Shown here: positions 33,492 to 42,410 of the stretch, one piece after another | Layout: each line of letters begins with the position of its first letter | Numbering within the stretch: position 1 is the first letter of the stretch | Origin: Alphaproteobacteria bacterium | GTDB lineage: Bacteria > Pseudomonadota > Alphaproteobacteria > Ferrovibrionales > Ferrovibrionaceae | Direction: 5' to 3' | Length of the DNA stretch: 46,709 nucleotides | Assembly: GCA_018336035.1 (NCBI GenBank) | Contig: JAGXRD010000009.1 | Span: 1 to 46,709 of the forward strand | Notes under the pieces: model-generated | Database searches by the model: none | Told to the model about the DNA's origin: nothing | What the model saw: only the letters and a program-made list of their open reading frames with translations | Made by a program: the position numbers and the translations under genes

Positions 33492-35624
33492 ATGCGCCAC
33501 CTCACCATCTCGCTGCGGGTCACCGCCGCCTTTGTCGTCATTCTCGCCATCCTGATCGCCGTCGCCGGCCTGGCCTGGCGCAATGTGCAGTTCCTCGAAC
33601 AGGCGCAGCGCGACACGGCGCAGAGCTTTGTCATGCTGGATGCGCTGGCCGAACTGGGCCAGGCGATGTCGGACCAGGAAACTGCCGTGCGCGGCTTCGC
33701 GCTCTCGGATGACGAAACCCATCTCGACAGCCTCAATATCGGCCGCGATGCCGCCACCCGGCTGCTGGCGCGGCTGAAGGACCTCACTGCCGAAGATCCC
33801 GCGCAGCTGGAACGGCTCGATCAGGTGGCGGGCCGCATCGTCGAATGGCAGCGCAAATTCGCCGACACCGTCGTGCCGCGCCTGAAGAACGAAACCCAGC
33901 GCGAGCCGGCGTTGCGCACGCTGCGTTCGCCACTCAGCAAGGGCCAGATGGAAGAGATCCGCCTGGTGCTGGAGGAGATGCGCGATGCCGAACGCGGCAT
34001 CCTCAGCCGCCGCAACCAGGCGCAGGATGATGCCTTCGCCCAGCTGCTGCAGATCTCCGCCATCGGGCTCGGTGCGCTGCTGCTGGTGATCGCGCTGGCG
34101 GTCACCATGATCCGCCGGACCGTGGTGCGACCGGTGCAGGGCATGACGACAACGATGCGCGGCCTGGCCGGCGGCGATCTCGATGTTGCCATCACCGGCG
34201 CCGAATATGGCGACGAAGTGGGCGAGATGGCGCGCACCCTGCAGGTGTTCAAGGATGGCATGATCGCGCGCCGCGATGCCGAGGCCGAAGTCGAACGCCA
34301 GCGCGTGGAATCGGATCAGCGCCGCCAGATGCGCGAGGCGCAGGAACAGGCGGCCGCTGCCGAGATCGCCGATCTGGTCGGTGCCGTGGCGGCGGGCGAT
34401 ATTGCACGTCGCCTGTCGGTCGAAGGCAAGGAAGGCCTCTATCTCGCCATCGCCGAGGGCATCAACAAGCTGGCCGGCGCGGTGGAAGGCATGATCGGCG
34501 AGCTGGGCAGCGTGCTCGATGCGATGGCCGATGGCCGGCTCGACCGCCGCATCAGCGGCAATTACGACGGCGCCTTCGGCCGCCTGAAGGACGACACCAA
34601 CCGCATGGCCGAACGCCTGTCGCAGATCGTCACGCGGCTCGGCACGGCCGCCGGCCAGGTGCGGTCTGCCGCCGATGAAATCTCGGCCGGCAGCCAGGAT
34701 CTCGCCAGCCGCACGGAAAGCCAGGCCGCCAGTATCGAACAGACCGCGGCCTCGATGCATGAAGTCACGGCGACCGTGAAGCAGAATGCCGACAACGCGC
34801 AGGCCGCCAATCAGTTGGCGGTGGCGGCGCGCGACACGGCCGAGAAAGGCGGCAGCGTGGTGAGCGAAGCCGTCGCCGCCGTGACGCAGATCGAACAGAG
34901 CGCGCAGAAGATTTCCGACATCGTCGGCCTGATCGACGAGATCGCCTTCCAGACCAATCTGCTCGCGCTCAATGCTTCGGTCGAAGCGGCGCGCGCCGGC
35001 GAAGCCGGCAAGGGCTTTGCCGTGGTGGCGCAGGAAGTGCGTGCGCTGGCGCAGCGCTCGGCGAATGCGTCGAAAGACATCAAGGCGCTGATCAGCGCTT
35101 CGAATGCGCAGGTGAAAACCGGCGCCGATCTGGTCGGCCGCACCGGTAGTTCGCTGTCCGAGATCGTCGTCGCGATCAAGAAGGTGTCGGATATCGTGGC
35201 CGAGATCGCGGCGGCCTCGCGCGAACAGTCCACCGGCCTGGAGCAGATCAACACGGCGGTCGCCGGCATGGACGAGATGACCCAGCGCAATGCCGCGCTG
35301 GTGGAAGAAACCACGGCGGCGGCCCAGGCGCTGAACGGCCAGGCCATCGAACTGGCCGATGCGGTCGGCTTCTTCCGCACGGGAGCCGCGACAGAGGCTG
35401 CGCCGGCGCCGGCGAGTGCCCCGACGGCGAAGCCCGCCGTCGCAGCGCCGCTCGCCCAGCAGCCGGCAGCGCCAATGAAGCCTCTGACGTCGGTGATCGC
35501 GGTGGTCAAACCGGTCGCTGCAGCGCAAGCATCGGCACCGAAAGCCGCGCCGAAGCCCGCGCCCGCAGCGATGCGCAAACCCGCGCCGGCCGTGGCCGCC
35601 GATGACGACTGGCAGGAATTCTGA
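33492..35624 (+). CDS. Methyl-accepting chemotaxis protein
   Basis: A 710-residue chemoreceptor. TM1 is at about 8-30; a periplasmic four-helix region resembling CHASE3 ('[20 protein letters not shown]') follows; TM2 is around '[20 protein letters not shown]'. Next come HAMP regions, a long helical domain, and the signalling hairpin '[20 protein letters not shown]', then '[20 protein letters not shown]'. An Ala/Pro-rich linker ends in DDDWQEF, whose last five residues fit the CheR/CheB-tethering pentapeptide pattern (aromatic at positions 2 and 5). The ATG at 33492 gives a proper first helix, but no clear ribosome site is seen. Ligand unknown; no che genes are nearby. Confidence 0.92.
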   Translation: MRHLTISLRVTAAFVVILAILIAVAGLAWRNVQFLEQAQRDTAQSFVMLDALAELGQAMSDQETAVRGFALSDDETHLDSLNIGRDAATRLLARLKDLTAEDPAQLERLDQVAGRIVEWQRKFADTVVPRLKNETQREPALRTLRSPLSKGQMEEIRLVLEEMRDAERGILSRRNQAQDDAFAQLLQISAIGLGALLLVIALAVTMIRRTVVRPVQGMTTTMRGLAGGDLDVAITGAEYGDEVGEMARTLQVFKDGMIARRDAEAEVERQRVESDQRRQMREAQEQAAAAEIADLVGAVAAGDIARRLSVEGKEGLYLAIAEGINKLAGAVEGMIGELGSVLDAMADGRLDRRISGNYDGAFGRLKDDTNRMAERLSQIVTRLGTAAGQVRSAADEISAGSQDLASRTESQAASIEQTAASMHEVTATVKQNADNAQAANQLAVAARDTAEKGGSVVSEAVAAVTQIEQSAQKISDIVGLIDEIAFQTNLLALNASVEAARAGEAGKGFAVVAQEVRALAQRSANASKDIKALISASNAQVKTGADLVGRTGSSLSEIVVAIKKVSDIVAEIAAASREQSTGLEQINTAVAGMDEMTQRNAALVEETTAAAQALNGQAIELADAVGFFRTGAATEAAPAPASAPTAKPAVAAPLAQQPAAPMKPLTSVIAVVKPVAAAQASAPKAAPKPAPAAMRKPAPAVAADDDWQEF

Positions 35625-35817
35625 GGGCAGTGCAGCAAAGCTGAACCGGGGCGAGGCGGAGCGTCCGCACCTCGGCGCGACAAATCCAGACGTCACGCTG
35701 CTGGTTTTATGATATTTCTGACGGCGACAACCGTGAGCGATATTTTGCCGGCGCGACTAGGGCGGAAACCTGTCACCCATAAAGCCTGATCCCGCCGGCA
35801 CAGATGCGGGACTTCGG

Positions 35818-38454
35818 ATGAAAGCCAGGTTTGAATGGCCCATCGGTAAACTCGCCGTCGGCATTCCGGCGGCGCTGATCCTGCTGATTCTTGGCCTGGT
35901 GGGATATTCCATTCATGCCGAATATCGCCGCAGCGCCGAGAAGGCTTTCGCGGATGCCGCCACCATCGCCAATCTGATCGCCGAATATACCGGCGGCGTG
36001 CTCGACACGGCAGACCAGGCCATTGCCGGGATTGCCGGCCGCATCGATGTCACGCGGCTACGGGATGACAGCTACAGCGATGCCGCGCATGACATCCTGA
36101 CCAGCCCGCTGGTCATGTCGCAGGGTGTCTATGCCTATTACATCCTGGATGCGGATGGCATCAGCCGCCTGTCATCCCGCGCGCCCCGGGAAGCCCCGGT
36201 CGATTTCTCAGACAGCCCTGCTTTCCTCGCCCTGAAACGGAATCCGGATCAGGGCCTGTTCATCAGCGACCCGATCAGGGGGCGGGCCGGGCCGGCCCGG
36301 GATCGCTGGGTTCTGCAGATCGGCAGGGCGCTGAAAAACGCAGACGGCAGCCTGGTCGGCATCGTCGCGGCCGCCATCTCGATCGAGTCATTGCATGAGA
36401 CATTCAGTCTGGTGCGGATCGGTCCGGGCAGTCTGATCACCCTGATTCACGACGACGGACATATCGTCGTCACCTCGCCGTATAATGAGGCGCGGATCGG
36501 CTACGACCTGAATAACGAACCGGAATACCGCGCGCATCGACCGCTCCAGCAAACCGGCGCTTTCATATCGAAAACCGAGATCGAGGGCGCCACGCGCCTG
36601 TCCGCCTATCGCAAGGTTCCGGATCGGCCATTCCTGATCTATGTCGGTTTCTCGGCCGACGATGTTTTCGCGCCATGGCGCGCCTCCGCAATCCGCGAAG
36701 CAGCGCTTGCCGGCGTTCTGATTCTCGCGGTGATCCTGTTCGCGGTGGTGCTGGCCCGATCCGCCGGGCGCTGGCGCGCCGAAGTCCTCAAGAATCGTGA
36801 GCGGCTCAATCGCATGGTTGGCGCCTCAGGCGAACTGATCCTGATCCGCGACCTCGACACACTGCTGCGCAGCACCGCCAGGCTCTGCCGCGATCTGGTC
36901 GGCTCCCATCTCTGCGCCGTGTCGCTGGTGGTGGATGGCATTCCCACCCGTCACGTCACCGATATGTCCGACAAATACGCGGCCTGGCGACATTACAGCA
37001 CGCGGCCGACAGGTGCGGGGATCTACCGCCTGATCAGCGCCGAGAATCGCCCCCTGCGGCTGACGCAGCGCGAACTGGAGTCGCATCCCGGCTGGCGGGG
37101 GTTCGGCGACCAGGCCGGTGTGCATCCTCCGCTGCGGGGCTGGCTGGCGGTGCCGCTGATCGGCAGCGGCGGCGGCAATCTCGGCGTGATCCAGCTCTCG
37201 GATAAATTTGCCGGCGAGTTCAGTGCCAGCGACGAGGCCGTGCTGATGCAGATCGGCCAGGTCGCGGCGGCGGCGGTGCAAGGCATTCACCTGCTGGAAG
37301 CCGTGGACCAGACCCGTCAGGCCGCCGAGCGTACGGCGCTGGAAGCGGAGCAGGCCCGCACTGAAATCGAATCCATCTTCCGCTCGATGTCGGATGCGTT
37401 TTTCAGCGTCGACCATGATTTCCGCATCACCTATCTCAATCCCAGGGCAGAGGTCTTCCTGGCGAAAACAACCGAAGAGCTGGTGGGCCGGAATTTATGG
37501 GAGGCTTTTCCCGAAGCGCGTGAAACCGTGCTGTGGAAGGAATACCATGACGTCATGCAGAGTCGGAAGACAGCGGAACTGACCATGCATTACGAACCGC
37601 TGCGCAAGTGGTTTGAAATCCGCGCGCAACCGCATAAGGGCGGGATGTCGGTTTATTTCCGCGATGTCACCGAGCGTCATCTGGTGGAAGAGCAGCTCCG
37701 CGAAGCCCAGAAGATGGAAGCGATCGGCCAGCTGACCGGCGGCGTGGCGCATGATTTCAATACCCTGCTCACCGTCATCCTGGGCAATACCGACACGCTG
37801 GTGAACCGGCTGGCCGACGAGCATCTGCGGCGGCTGGCGGAACTGGTCCAGGCTGCCGCCGAAAAGGCGGCCGACCTGACGCAAAGCCTGCTGGCCTTTG
37901 CGCGCCGGCAGGTTCTGACTCCGGAACCCGTCGACGTGGCACGCAAACTGAAGCTGTTGTCGCCGCTGCTGCTGAGCGTTCTCGAACCGGCCATGAAGCT
38001 GGAGGTGACCTCCGATCCGGACCTGCCGCTGGCGCTGGTCGATCGCCAGCAGTTCGACACCGCAGTGCTGAATCTGGTGATCAATGCGCGGGATGCGATG
38101 CGCAGCCATGGCAGGATCACGGTCACCGCAAAACGCGCGCATCTGGGCCGGCGCCAGCTCGGTCCGAATTCCGATATCGCTCCGGGAAACTATGTTGCGA
38201 TCGAGGTTCGCGATACCGGTTCCGGCATGTCGCCCGAGGTGCTGCAGCGTGCCTTCGAGCCGTTCTTCACCACCAAGGAGGTCGGCAAGGGCACCGGTCT
38301 CGGCCTCAGCATGGTCTACGGCTTCATCAAGCAGTCGCGCGGCCATGTCAGCATACACAGCGCGCTGGATGCCGGAACCACGGTGACGCTGTATCTGCCC
38401 TGCGCGGATGTCCCCGCTACGCCTAAAGCCCGCGATACAGATCGTCGAGGTTGA
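35818..38454 (+). CDS. Membrane histidine kinase: Cache, GAF, PAS, HisKA, HATPase
   Basis: An 878-residue sensor kinase. TM1 (about 12-31) and TM2 (about 297-315) bracket a double Cache domain ('[20 protein letters not shown]', '[20 protein letters not shown]'). Then a GAF domain (335-495), a PAS domain (515-620, '[20 protein letters not shown]'), HisKA with His645 in [12 protein letters not shown], and HATPase ('[20 protein letters not shown]'). It has no receiver, unlike the other two kinases here, so it needs a separate partner; the receiver at 39808-40182, on the opposite strand just beyond its 3' end, is the nearest candidate. Its 3' end overlaps the convergent gene by 32 bases. Confidence 0.9.
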   Translation: MKARFEWPIGKLAVGIPAALILLILGLVGYSIHAEYRRSAEKAFADAATIANLIAEYTGGVLDTADQAIAGIAGRIDVTRLRDDSYSDAAHDILTSPLVMSQGVYAYYILDADGISRLSSRAPREAPVDFSDSPAFLALKRNPDQGLFISDPIRGRAGPARDRWVLQIGRALKNADGSLVGIVAAAISIESLHETFSLVRIGPGSLITLIHDDGHIVVTSPYNEARIGYDLNNEPEYRAHRPLQQTGAFISKTEIEGATRLSAYRKVPDRPFLIYVGFSADDVFAPWRASAIREAALAGVLILAVILFAVVLARSAGRWRAEVLKNRERLNRMVGASGELILIRDLDTLLRSTARLCRDLVGSHLCAVSLVVDGIPTRHVTDMSDKYAAWRHYSTRPTGAGIYRLISAENRPLRLTQRELESHPGWRGFGDQAGVHPPLRGWLAVPLIGSGGGNLGVIQLSDKFAGEFSASDEAVLMQIGQVAAAAVQGIHLLEAVDQTRQAAERTALEAEQARTEIESIFRSMSDAFFSVDHDFRITYLNPRAEVFLAKTTEELVGRNLWEAFPEARETVLWKEYHDVMQSRKTAELTMHYEPLRKWFEIRAQPHKGGMSVYFRDVTERHLVEEQLREAQKMEAIGQLTGGVAHDFNTLLTVILGNTDTLVNRLADEHLRRLAELVQAAAEKAADLTQSLLAFARRQVLTPEPVDVARKLKLLSPLLLSVLEPAMKLEVTSDPDLPLALVDRQQFDTAVLNLVINARDAMRSHGRITVTAKRAHLGRRQLGPNSDIAPGNYVAIEVRDTGSGMSPEVLQRAFEPFFTTKEVGKGTGLGLSMVYGFIKQSRGHVSIHSALDAGTTVTLYLPCADVPATPKARDTDRRG

Positions 38455-39808
38455 AGCGCAGCATGCGTCCGGGCAGGTCGCTCGGGCGGTACACGCCTTC
38501 GCCATCCACCCATTCGAAACCGGCGGCAATGGCCGACAACACCTGCGCGCGGTTGCTCAACCCGTGGACATAGCAGCGCAGTCCGACCTGGGCTGCGCGT
38601 TCCACGAAGTCGTTCATCATCTGGATGCGCGCTTCATCGCTTGTCGTATGTCCTGATAGACAGAAGCCAACGCCGCCCAGCCCAATCCCGGCCATCTGTC
38701 CGAAATTCCGAAAATCCGGCGGCAGACGCACGATCATGTTGCGGCAGAAGGGTGCCAGCGCCGAGCGGATGTCGATCAGCCTGCTTTGCGGCGCGCCCTC
38801 CGGCAGGCCATCCAGCTCGAAGATCAGCAACTGGCGGATCGGGTCCGGAATGTCGCGGCACAGGTTGATATAGGCCTCGCGGTTGGCGCGGCTGGCCAGG
38901 GTTTCGAAATGAATCGGCCAGCACAGCAGCACCCGGTTGCCCTGGGCGATGCCGTTCGAAAGATCGCGCAATGCGCTGCGCGCCACGAAAATGTCGAACT
39001 CCGCCGGCGACAGCGCATGAGAATATTCTTCGCGCAGCGCACTGTCGGTGATCCGATGCTTGAAGATATTCTCGCCGCTCGCAGTGGCAAAATAGTTCGC
39101 AATCGCCTTGTGCCGCAGATTCCACATCGGACGATACATGATGCGGATCGTCGCCAGCGCGGTCGCTTTGTCATACTGGGCGAAGGAGAAATCCGGCAGT
39201 TCCTCGTCGGCCAACGGATCCTCAGGCGTCGTCCCGGCCGCCGCCGCGCGCTTTGTCGGTCCGCCCTGGCCGGTAAACGGGTTCTCCGCCGTCAGTCGCT
39301 GGATCAGGTCTTTCTTGTTGACGACGTTGAACAGCAGGGAGCCGTCGGTTTCGAAGACGCCGGTGCTGACTTCGGTTGCTTCGGCCACGAAATTCTCGCC
39401 GAGCAGCCGGCGGCCGATCTCGTCGGCAATCTCGTGACAGCGCAGCTGCGCCTGCTCCACGGTCAGCGTGGAGAAAATGATCAGAAACGACAGATCGTCG
39501 TAGCGCGTAAAAATATCGTCAGGGCCGCAATGCCGCTGGATGGCTTTCTGGGCCACGTCCTGGGCGCGGTCGGCAATGCGCTGCCATTCGCTGTCGCCGA
39601 CATGCGCGCGGATTTTCTGCATGCCGATCAGGTGGACGTTGCCAGACAATACGGCGCGTCGTTCCCACAGGATGCGATCCAGCCTGTGCAGCAGGGCGTC
39701 GGTTTGTGCGGTCTCGGGCCGCGGCGGCGGACGGCGGTCGCGATGCGCATCGGGAATGTCCGGCGTGTCGTCGCTGAACAGACTGCGCAGGTAATCACCC
39801 AGTGCCAT
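38423..39808 (-). CDS. Degenerate GGDEF-EAL-like protein (probably catalytically inactive)
   Basis: A 461-residue soluble protein I read as an inactive diguanylate cyclase/phosphodiesterase relative. Residues about 40-150 resemble a GGDEF domain, with 'DIFTRYDDLSFLIIFSTLTV' where an active enzyme has RxGGDEF. Residues about 215-455 resemble an EAL domain: 'IRIMYRPMWNLRHKAIANYF' at the place of the first strand (no EAL triad), and 'FVERAAQVGLRCYVHGLSNR' plus 'GFEWVDGEGVYRP' where EAL proteins have their last metal and cap motifs. The catalytic Glu/Asp set is not visible. A c-di-GMP-binding or protein-interaction role is possible. Its start overlaps the receiver's stop (TGATG). Confidence 0.6.
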   Translation of the reverse strand: MALGDYLRSLFSDDTPDIPDAHRDRRPPPRPETAQTDALLHRLDRILWERRAVLSGNVHLIGMQKIRAHVGDSEWQRIADRAQDVAQKAIQRHCGPDDIFTRYDDLSFLIIFSTLTVEQAQLRCHEIADEIGRRLLGENFVAEATEVSTGVFETDGSLLFNVVNKKDLIQRLTAENPFTGQGGPTKRAAAAGTTPEDPLADEELPDFSFAQYDKATALATIRIMYRPMWNLRHKAIANYFATASGENIFKHRITDSALREEYSHALSPAEFDIFVARSALRDLSNGIAQGNRVLLCWPIHFETLASRANREAYINLCRDIPDPIRQLLIFELDGLPEGAPQSRLIDIRSALAPFCRNMIVRLPPDFRNFGQMAGIGLGGVGFCLSGHTTSDEARIQMMNDFVERAAQVGLRCYVHGLSNRAQVLSAIAAGFEWVDGEGVYRPSDLPGRMLRFNLDDLYRGL

Positions 39809-40182
39809 CAGGGGCTCCTGGCGGCGGCAGCGTCGACGAGGGCGATCAGGTCTTTCGGCAGGAAAGGCTTGGCCAGGACGGTATCGGCGCCAAAGGATTT
39901 GGCATAGCCCAGCATATCCATGTTCCGGGTGCGGCCGCCGCCGGAAATCGCGATGATGTAGAGACCCTGCCGGGCCTTGCGCAGCAGGCGGGTGAGTTCC
40001 AGTCCATCGGTCACCGGCATCAGGATATCGGTCACGACGATGTCGAACTGCGCCGTTTCGAATGCCTTCAGCGCTTTTTGTCCATCGGCCACATCGGTCA
40101 CGCTATGGCCAGCGCCGGACAGGGCTAGAACCAGGCTCTCCCGCAACAGGTCTTCATCCTCAACCAGAAGAATGCGCGCCAT
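39808..40182 (-). CDS. Single-domain response regulator
   Basis: A 124-residue stand-alone receiver: acidic cluster in 'MARILLVEDEDLLRESLVLA', phosphoacceptor Asp in 'FDIVVTDILMPVTDGLELTR', Ser in 'YIIAISGGGR' and Lys in 'TVLAKPFLPKDLI'. I chose the ATG at 40182; a GTG at 40209 would add nine residues but has no ribosome site. Translational coupling (TGATG) to the pseudo-GGDEF-EAL gene suggests the two proteins act together, with the convergent orphan kinase as the possible phosphate source (inference). Confidence 0.9.
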   Translation of the reverse strand: MARILLVEDEDLLRESLVLALSGAGHSVTDVADGQKALKAFETAQFDIVVTDILMPVTDGLELTRLLRKARQGLYIIAISGGGRTRNMDMLGYAKSFGADTVLAKPFLPKDLIALVDAAAARSP

Positions 40183-40419
40183 GCGAAATGTTCCGTATAC
40201 GTTACTCACGAGTCGCTACAAGCGCGGAACCTGCACCCCCCGCTCGCCCCATGCAAGATATAGCACGCTGTTTCAGTAAAATGATGCAGGTTTTCCACTA
40301 TTGCAGGTAGTGGAAATAACAGGAGATTCTAGGCGAGGCCTGTTGAAATTGTACTCTTTTTGTTCTATACTTCCGGCCGGTCGGGTCGCTCACCACTGGA
40401 GCTGCGACGACCTCAAATG

Positions 40420-40523
40420 AGCCTGACTTGGGCCTGAATAGACCTGACTTGGACTCCGCTGGACCTGACTCGACACCGGATAGGCCTCACTTGGACTCAA
40501 ACAGACCTGACTCGCAGGCGTCC
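40420..40523 (+). repeat. 21-bp degenerate tandem repeat, about five copies
   Basis: Units related to GACCTGACTTGGACTC recur every 20-21 bases: starts at about 40421, 40441, 40462, 40483 and 40504. The core CCTGACT is kept in four and is CCTCACT in one. The period is about two helical turns. Confidence 0.8.
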
Positions 40524-40569
40524 GCACCCGGCCGTCCTGACAGGATCTGGCAGTTGGCCGGAGCGACCG

Positions 40570-40674
40570 CGAAGCTGGACGAAGCGAAACGAACGCCCGC
40601 GAAGCTGAACGAAGCGAAACGAACACCCACGAACTCGAACGAACACTGGCGAACACCAACGAACCTCAACGAAG
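40570..40674 (+). repeat. 10-bp-phased CGAA(G/C) array, eleven copies
   Basis: CGAAG or CGAAC begins at exactly 40570, 40580, 40590 and every tenth base to 40670, eleven times without a slip. The first two 30-base blocks (40570-40599 and 40600-40629) differ at only a few positions; later decamers are more diverged but keep CGAA in phase. A 10-bp period is one helical turn and is not a codon multiple, so the pattern is in the DNA, not in a protein. Confidence 0.9.
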
Positions 40675-40751
40675 CACTGCGGGGCAGGCTGCAAATCCCA
40701 ACCATCCTGACCGGAACTGGCAGTATGATCGGGCAGACTGCTCCGGAGTGA

Positions 40752-40778
40752 ATGCCTCCCCAGACGGGTGAAAGATAA
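40752..40778 (+). CDS. Possible 8-codon leader peptide before the WYL gene
   Basis: ATG at 40752 encodes MPPQTGER and stops with TAA at 40776-40778, overlapping the regulator's ATG (TAATG). GGAG lies just upstream. Such an overlap would couple translation of the regulator to the leader. The upstream 107-codon frame ends with TGA directly before this ATG. Could be chance. Confidence 0.3.
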   Translation: MPPQTGER

Positions 40779-41530
40779 TGTCCCGCGCCGAACGCCTGCT
40801 TGCCCTGATCCAGTGCCTGCGCCGCCACCGCCAGCCGGTCAGCGGCCAGAATCTCGCCAACGAACTCGGCATCTCCTTACGCACGCTGTATCGCGACATC
40901 GCCAGCCTGCAGGCCCAGGGCGCCAGCATCGATGGCGAGCCGGGCGTCGGCTATGTGCTGCGGCCGGGCTTCATGCTGCCGCCGCTGATGTTCTCGGAAG
41001 AGGAGCTGGAGGCTTTGCTGCTCGGCTCGCGCTGGGTCGCTGAACGCGCCGATGCGCGGCTCGGGGCTGCGGCGCGCAATGCCATCGCCCGGATCGGCGC
41101 GGTGCTGCCGGTGGACCTGCGCGACGCGCTCGACAGCGAAAGCTTATTCATAGCCGGCGCGCCGCCGATTGCGGCCGGCGATGCCGAACTGGCAACGATC
41201 CGCCAGCTGATCCGCAGCGAACACAAGATGCAGATGGCCTATCGCGACGAGAATGAGCGCGCGAGCACGCGCATCGTCTGGCCGTTTGCGCTGGCCTTTT
41301 TCGAGAGCGTGCGCATGGTGGTGGCCTGGTGCGAGCTGCGCCAGGCTTTCCGGCATTTCCGCACCGACCGCATCGTGACACTGACGCCAATCGCGCAGCG
41401 CTACCCCAAACGCCGCGCCGCACTGATGAAGGCCTGGCGCGAGGAAGAGGCCATCCGTCGCGCACAATGCGAGGCGGAAGCCGCAGCGGCGGTCGCCTCC
41501 ATCCCGGAGAGCGATGAGGCGGCGGCGTGA
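40778..41530 (+). CDS. WYL-domain helix-turn-helix regulator (YafY type)
   Basis: A 250-residue regulator. An HTH_11 domain ('RLLALIQCLRRHRQPVSGQN', 'LANELGISLRTLYRDIASLQ') is followed by 'GASIDGEPGVGYVLRPGFML' and a WYL-type sensor domain ('HKMQMAYRDENERASTRIVW' and 'MVVAWCELRQAFRHFRTDRI'). The WYL triad is replaced or diverged here. These regulators sense nucleotide-like or nucleic acid ligands in studied cases and often control accessory or defence genes. ATG at 40778 follows GGGTGAAAG. A DUF3800 gene follows after 63 bases; two phased repeat arrays lie upstream. Confidence 0.87.
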   Translation: MSRAERLLALIQCLRRHRQPVSGQNLANELGISLRTLYRDIASLQAQGASIDGEPGVGYVLRPGFMLPPLMFSEEELEALLLGSRWVAERADARLGAAARNAIARIGAVLPVDLRDALDSESLFIAGAPPIAAGDAELATIRQLIRSEHKMQMAYRDENERASTRIVWPFALAFFESVRMVVAWCELRQAFRHFRTDRIVTLTPIAQRYPKRRAALMKAWREEEAIRRAQCEAEAAAAVASIPESDEAAA

Positions 41531-41542
41531 AGACTAACGTAT

Positions 41543-41560
41543 TCAAATAAGACTTATTGA
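41543..41560. promoter_or_regulatory. Inverted repeat upstream of the DUF3800 gene
   Basis: TCAAATAAG-A-CTTATTGA is an inverted repeat with one extra A in the left arm, 34 bases before the DUF3800 start. It may be an operator, perhaps for the WYL regulator just upstream; weak evidence. Confidence 0.35.
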
Positions 41561-41593
41561 GGAGTGCTAAATAGACAATTATAAATTTCACAC

Positions 41594-42346
41594 ATGTACT
41601 TGATGTATGTCGATGAAAGTGGCGACACGGGGCTGGGGAATTCTCCAACCCGCTATTTCTCGTTGTCAGGTCTTGTGGTTCATGAGTCTCGTTGGCGTGA
41701 TTTTATAAACGTGCTTATACAATTTAAGCGCACGATGAAGGAAGTTTATGGTTTGCCAGTACGTGCCGAAATACATGCGTCAGAATTTATAAACTCTCAA
41801 GTTTATGGTTTGGAACGCCATATACGGCTTGCCATTTTGCGTAATTTTTTAGATGAACTTGCAAAGTTGGACTACATCTCCATCACGAATGTTGTGGTGG
41901 ACAAAAACCAGAAGCCAGCAGATTACGACGTCTTCGAACGTGCATGGCAAGCATTGTTCCAACGGTTCGAGAATACTTTGATGTATGGGAATTTTCCCGG
42001 AGGACATCGTAACGATTTTGGGATGGTGATTACTGACGCCACCAACGGAAAGAAGCTCACCAGGCTCGTAAGGCGCATGGCAGTTTATAACCCTGTGCCA
42101 AATATGTTTGGATTGGGATCGAGGAATTTGCCAATTACAAAAATTATCGAAGATCCGCACGGTAAAAACTCTGCCGAAACACTGCCAATTCAGGCGTGTG
42201 ATGTGGCTGCGTATTTTCTGGCGCAGTATCATCGACCGAATTCATATATTCGCCGCAGAGGCGCGCAAAATTATTTGGGAAGATTGAAGCCAGTGCTCAA
42301 TCTTAAGGCCAGCACGAAGAACCAGCTGGGTGTAGTGGTGCTATAG
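41594..42346 (+). CDS. DUF3800 domain protein
   Basis: A 250-residue DUF3800 protein. Family marks are the N-terminal MYVDESGDTG (acidic pair), 'RYFSLSGLVV', 'VRAEIHASEFIN', 'GMVITDATNGKK' and the C-terminal 'LPIQACDVAAYFLAQY' with a second acidic residue. DUF3800 is thought to have an RNase H-like fold and is common in mobile and defence-rich regions; no activity is established. The gene is clearly richer in A/T than its neighbours and uses unusual codons for this genome, so it is probably acquired. No ribosome site is visible before the ATG at 41594 (an in-frame ATG at 41603 is an alternative), which may mean leaderless expression. Confidence 0.85.
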   Translation: MYLMYVDESGDTGLGNSPTRYFSLSGLVVHESRWRDFINVLIQFKRTMKEVYGLPVRAEIHASEFINSQVYGLERHIRLAILRNFLDELAKLDYISITNVVVDKNQKPADYDVFERAWQALFQRFENTLMYGNFPGGHRNDFGMVITDATNGKKLTRLVRRMAVYNPVPNMFGLGSRNLPITKIIEDPHGKNSAETLPIQACDVAAYFLAQYHRPNSYIRRRGAQNYLGRLKPVLNLKASTKNQLGVVVL

Positions 42347-42358
42347 GCCAAAAAGAAG

Positions 42359-42378
42359 GGAGGGGCTTTCGCCCCTCC
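42359..42378 (+). terminator. Hairpin after the DUF3800 gene
   Basis: GGAGGGGC-TTTC-GCCCCTCC is an 8-bp perfect stem 12 bases after the DUF3800 stop. No T-run follows on the plus strand; it probably still ends or protects the transcript. Confidence 0.6.
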
Positions 42379-42410
42379 GGAGAAATCCTAATCCTAGGAT
42401 GTGCCTAGTT

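Larger units (their letters stand above)
40183..40777. other. Gene-free interval with repeat arrays
   Basis: A 595-base region between the divergent receiver and WYL genes. 40210-40415 holds an AT-richer stretch around 40260-40375 with no clear gene. Two tandem arrays then follow (40420-40523 and 40570-40674). A 107-codon open frame (TTG start 40428 to TGA 40751) crosses both, but it has no good ribosome site and low-complexity sequence, so I do not call it a gene. Confidence 0.6.

Noticed and set aside
33264-35696. Very long open frame (about 810 codons) antisense to the chemoreceptor
   Set aside because: It mirrors a gene with full chemoreceptor motifs; in GC-rich DNA the opposite frame stays open. 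Its translation is His/Arg/Gly-rich and has no recognisable domain.
40420-40674. Possible CRISPR array
   Set aside because: Repeats are 10 and 21 bases with no unique spacers between them and no cas genes nearby.
40390-40694. Minus-strand low-complexity frames over the repeat arrays (FVSLRSASRAFVSLRP type)
   Set aside because: The repetitive peptide follows from the DNA repeats; no ribosome site or supporting neighbour.
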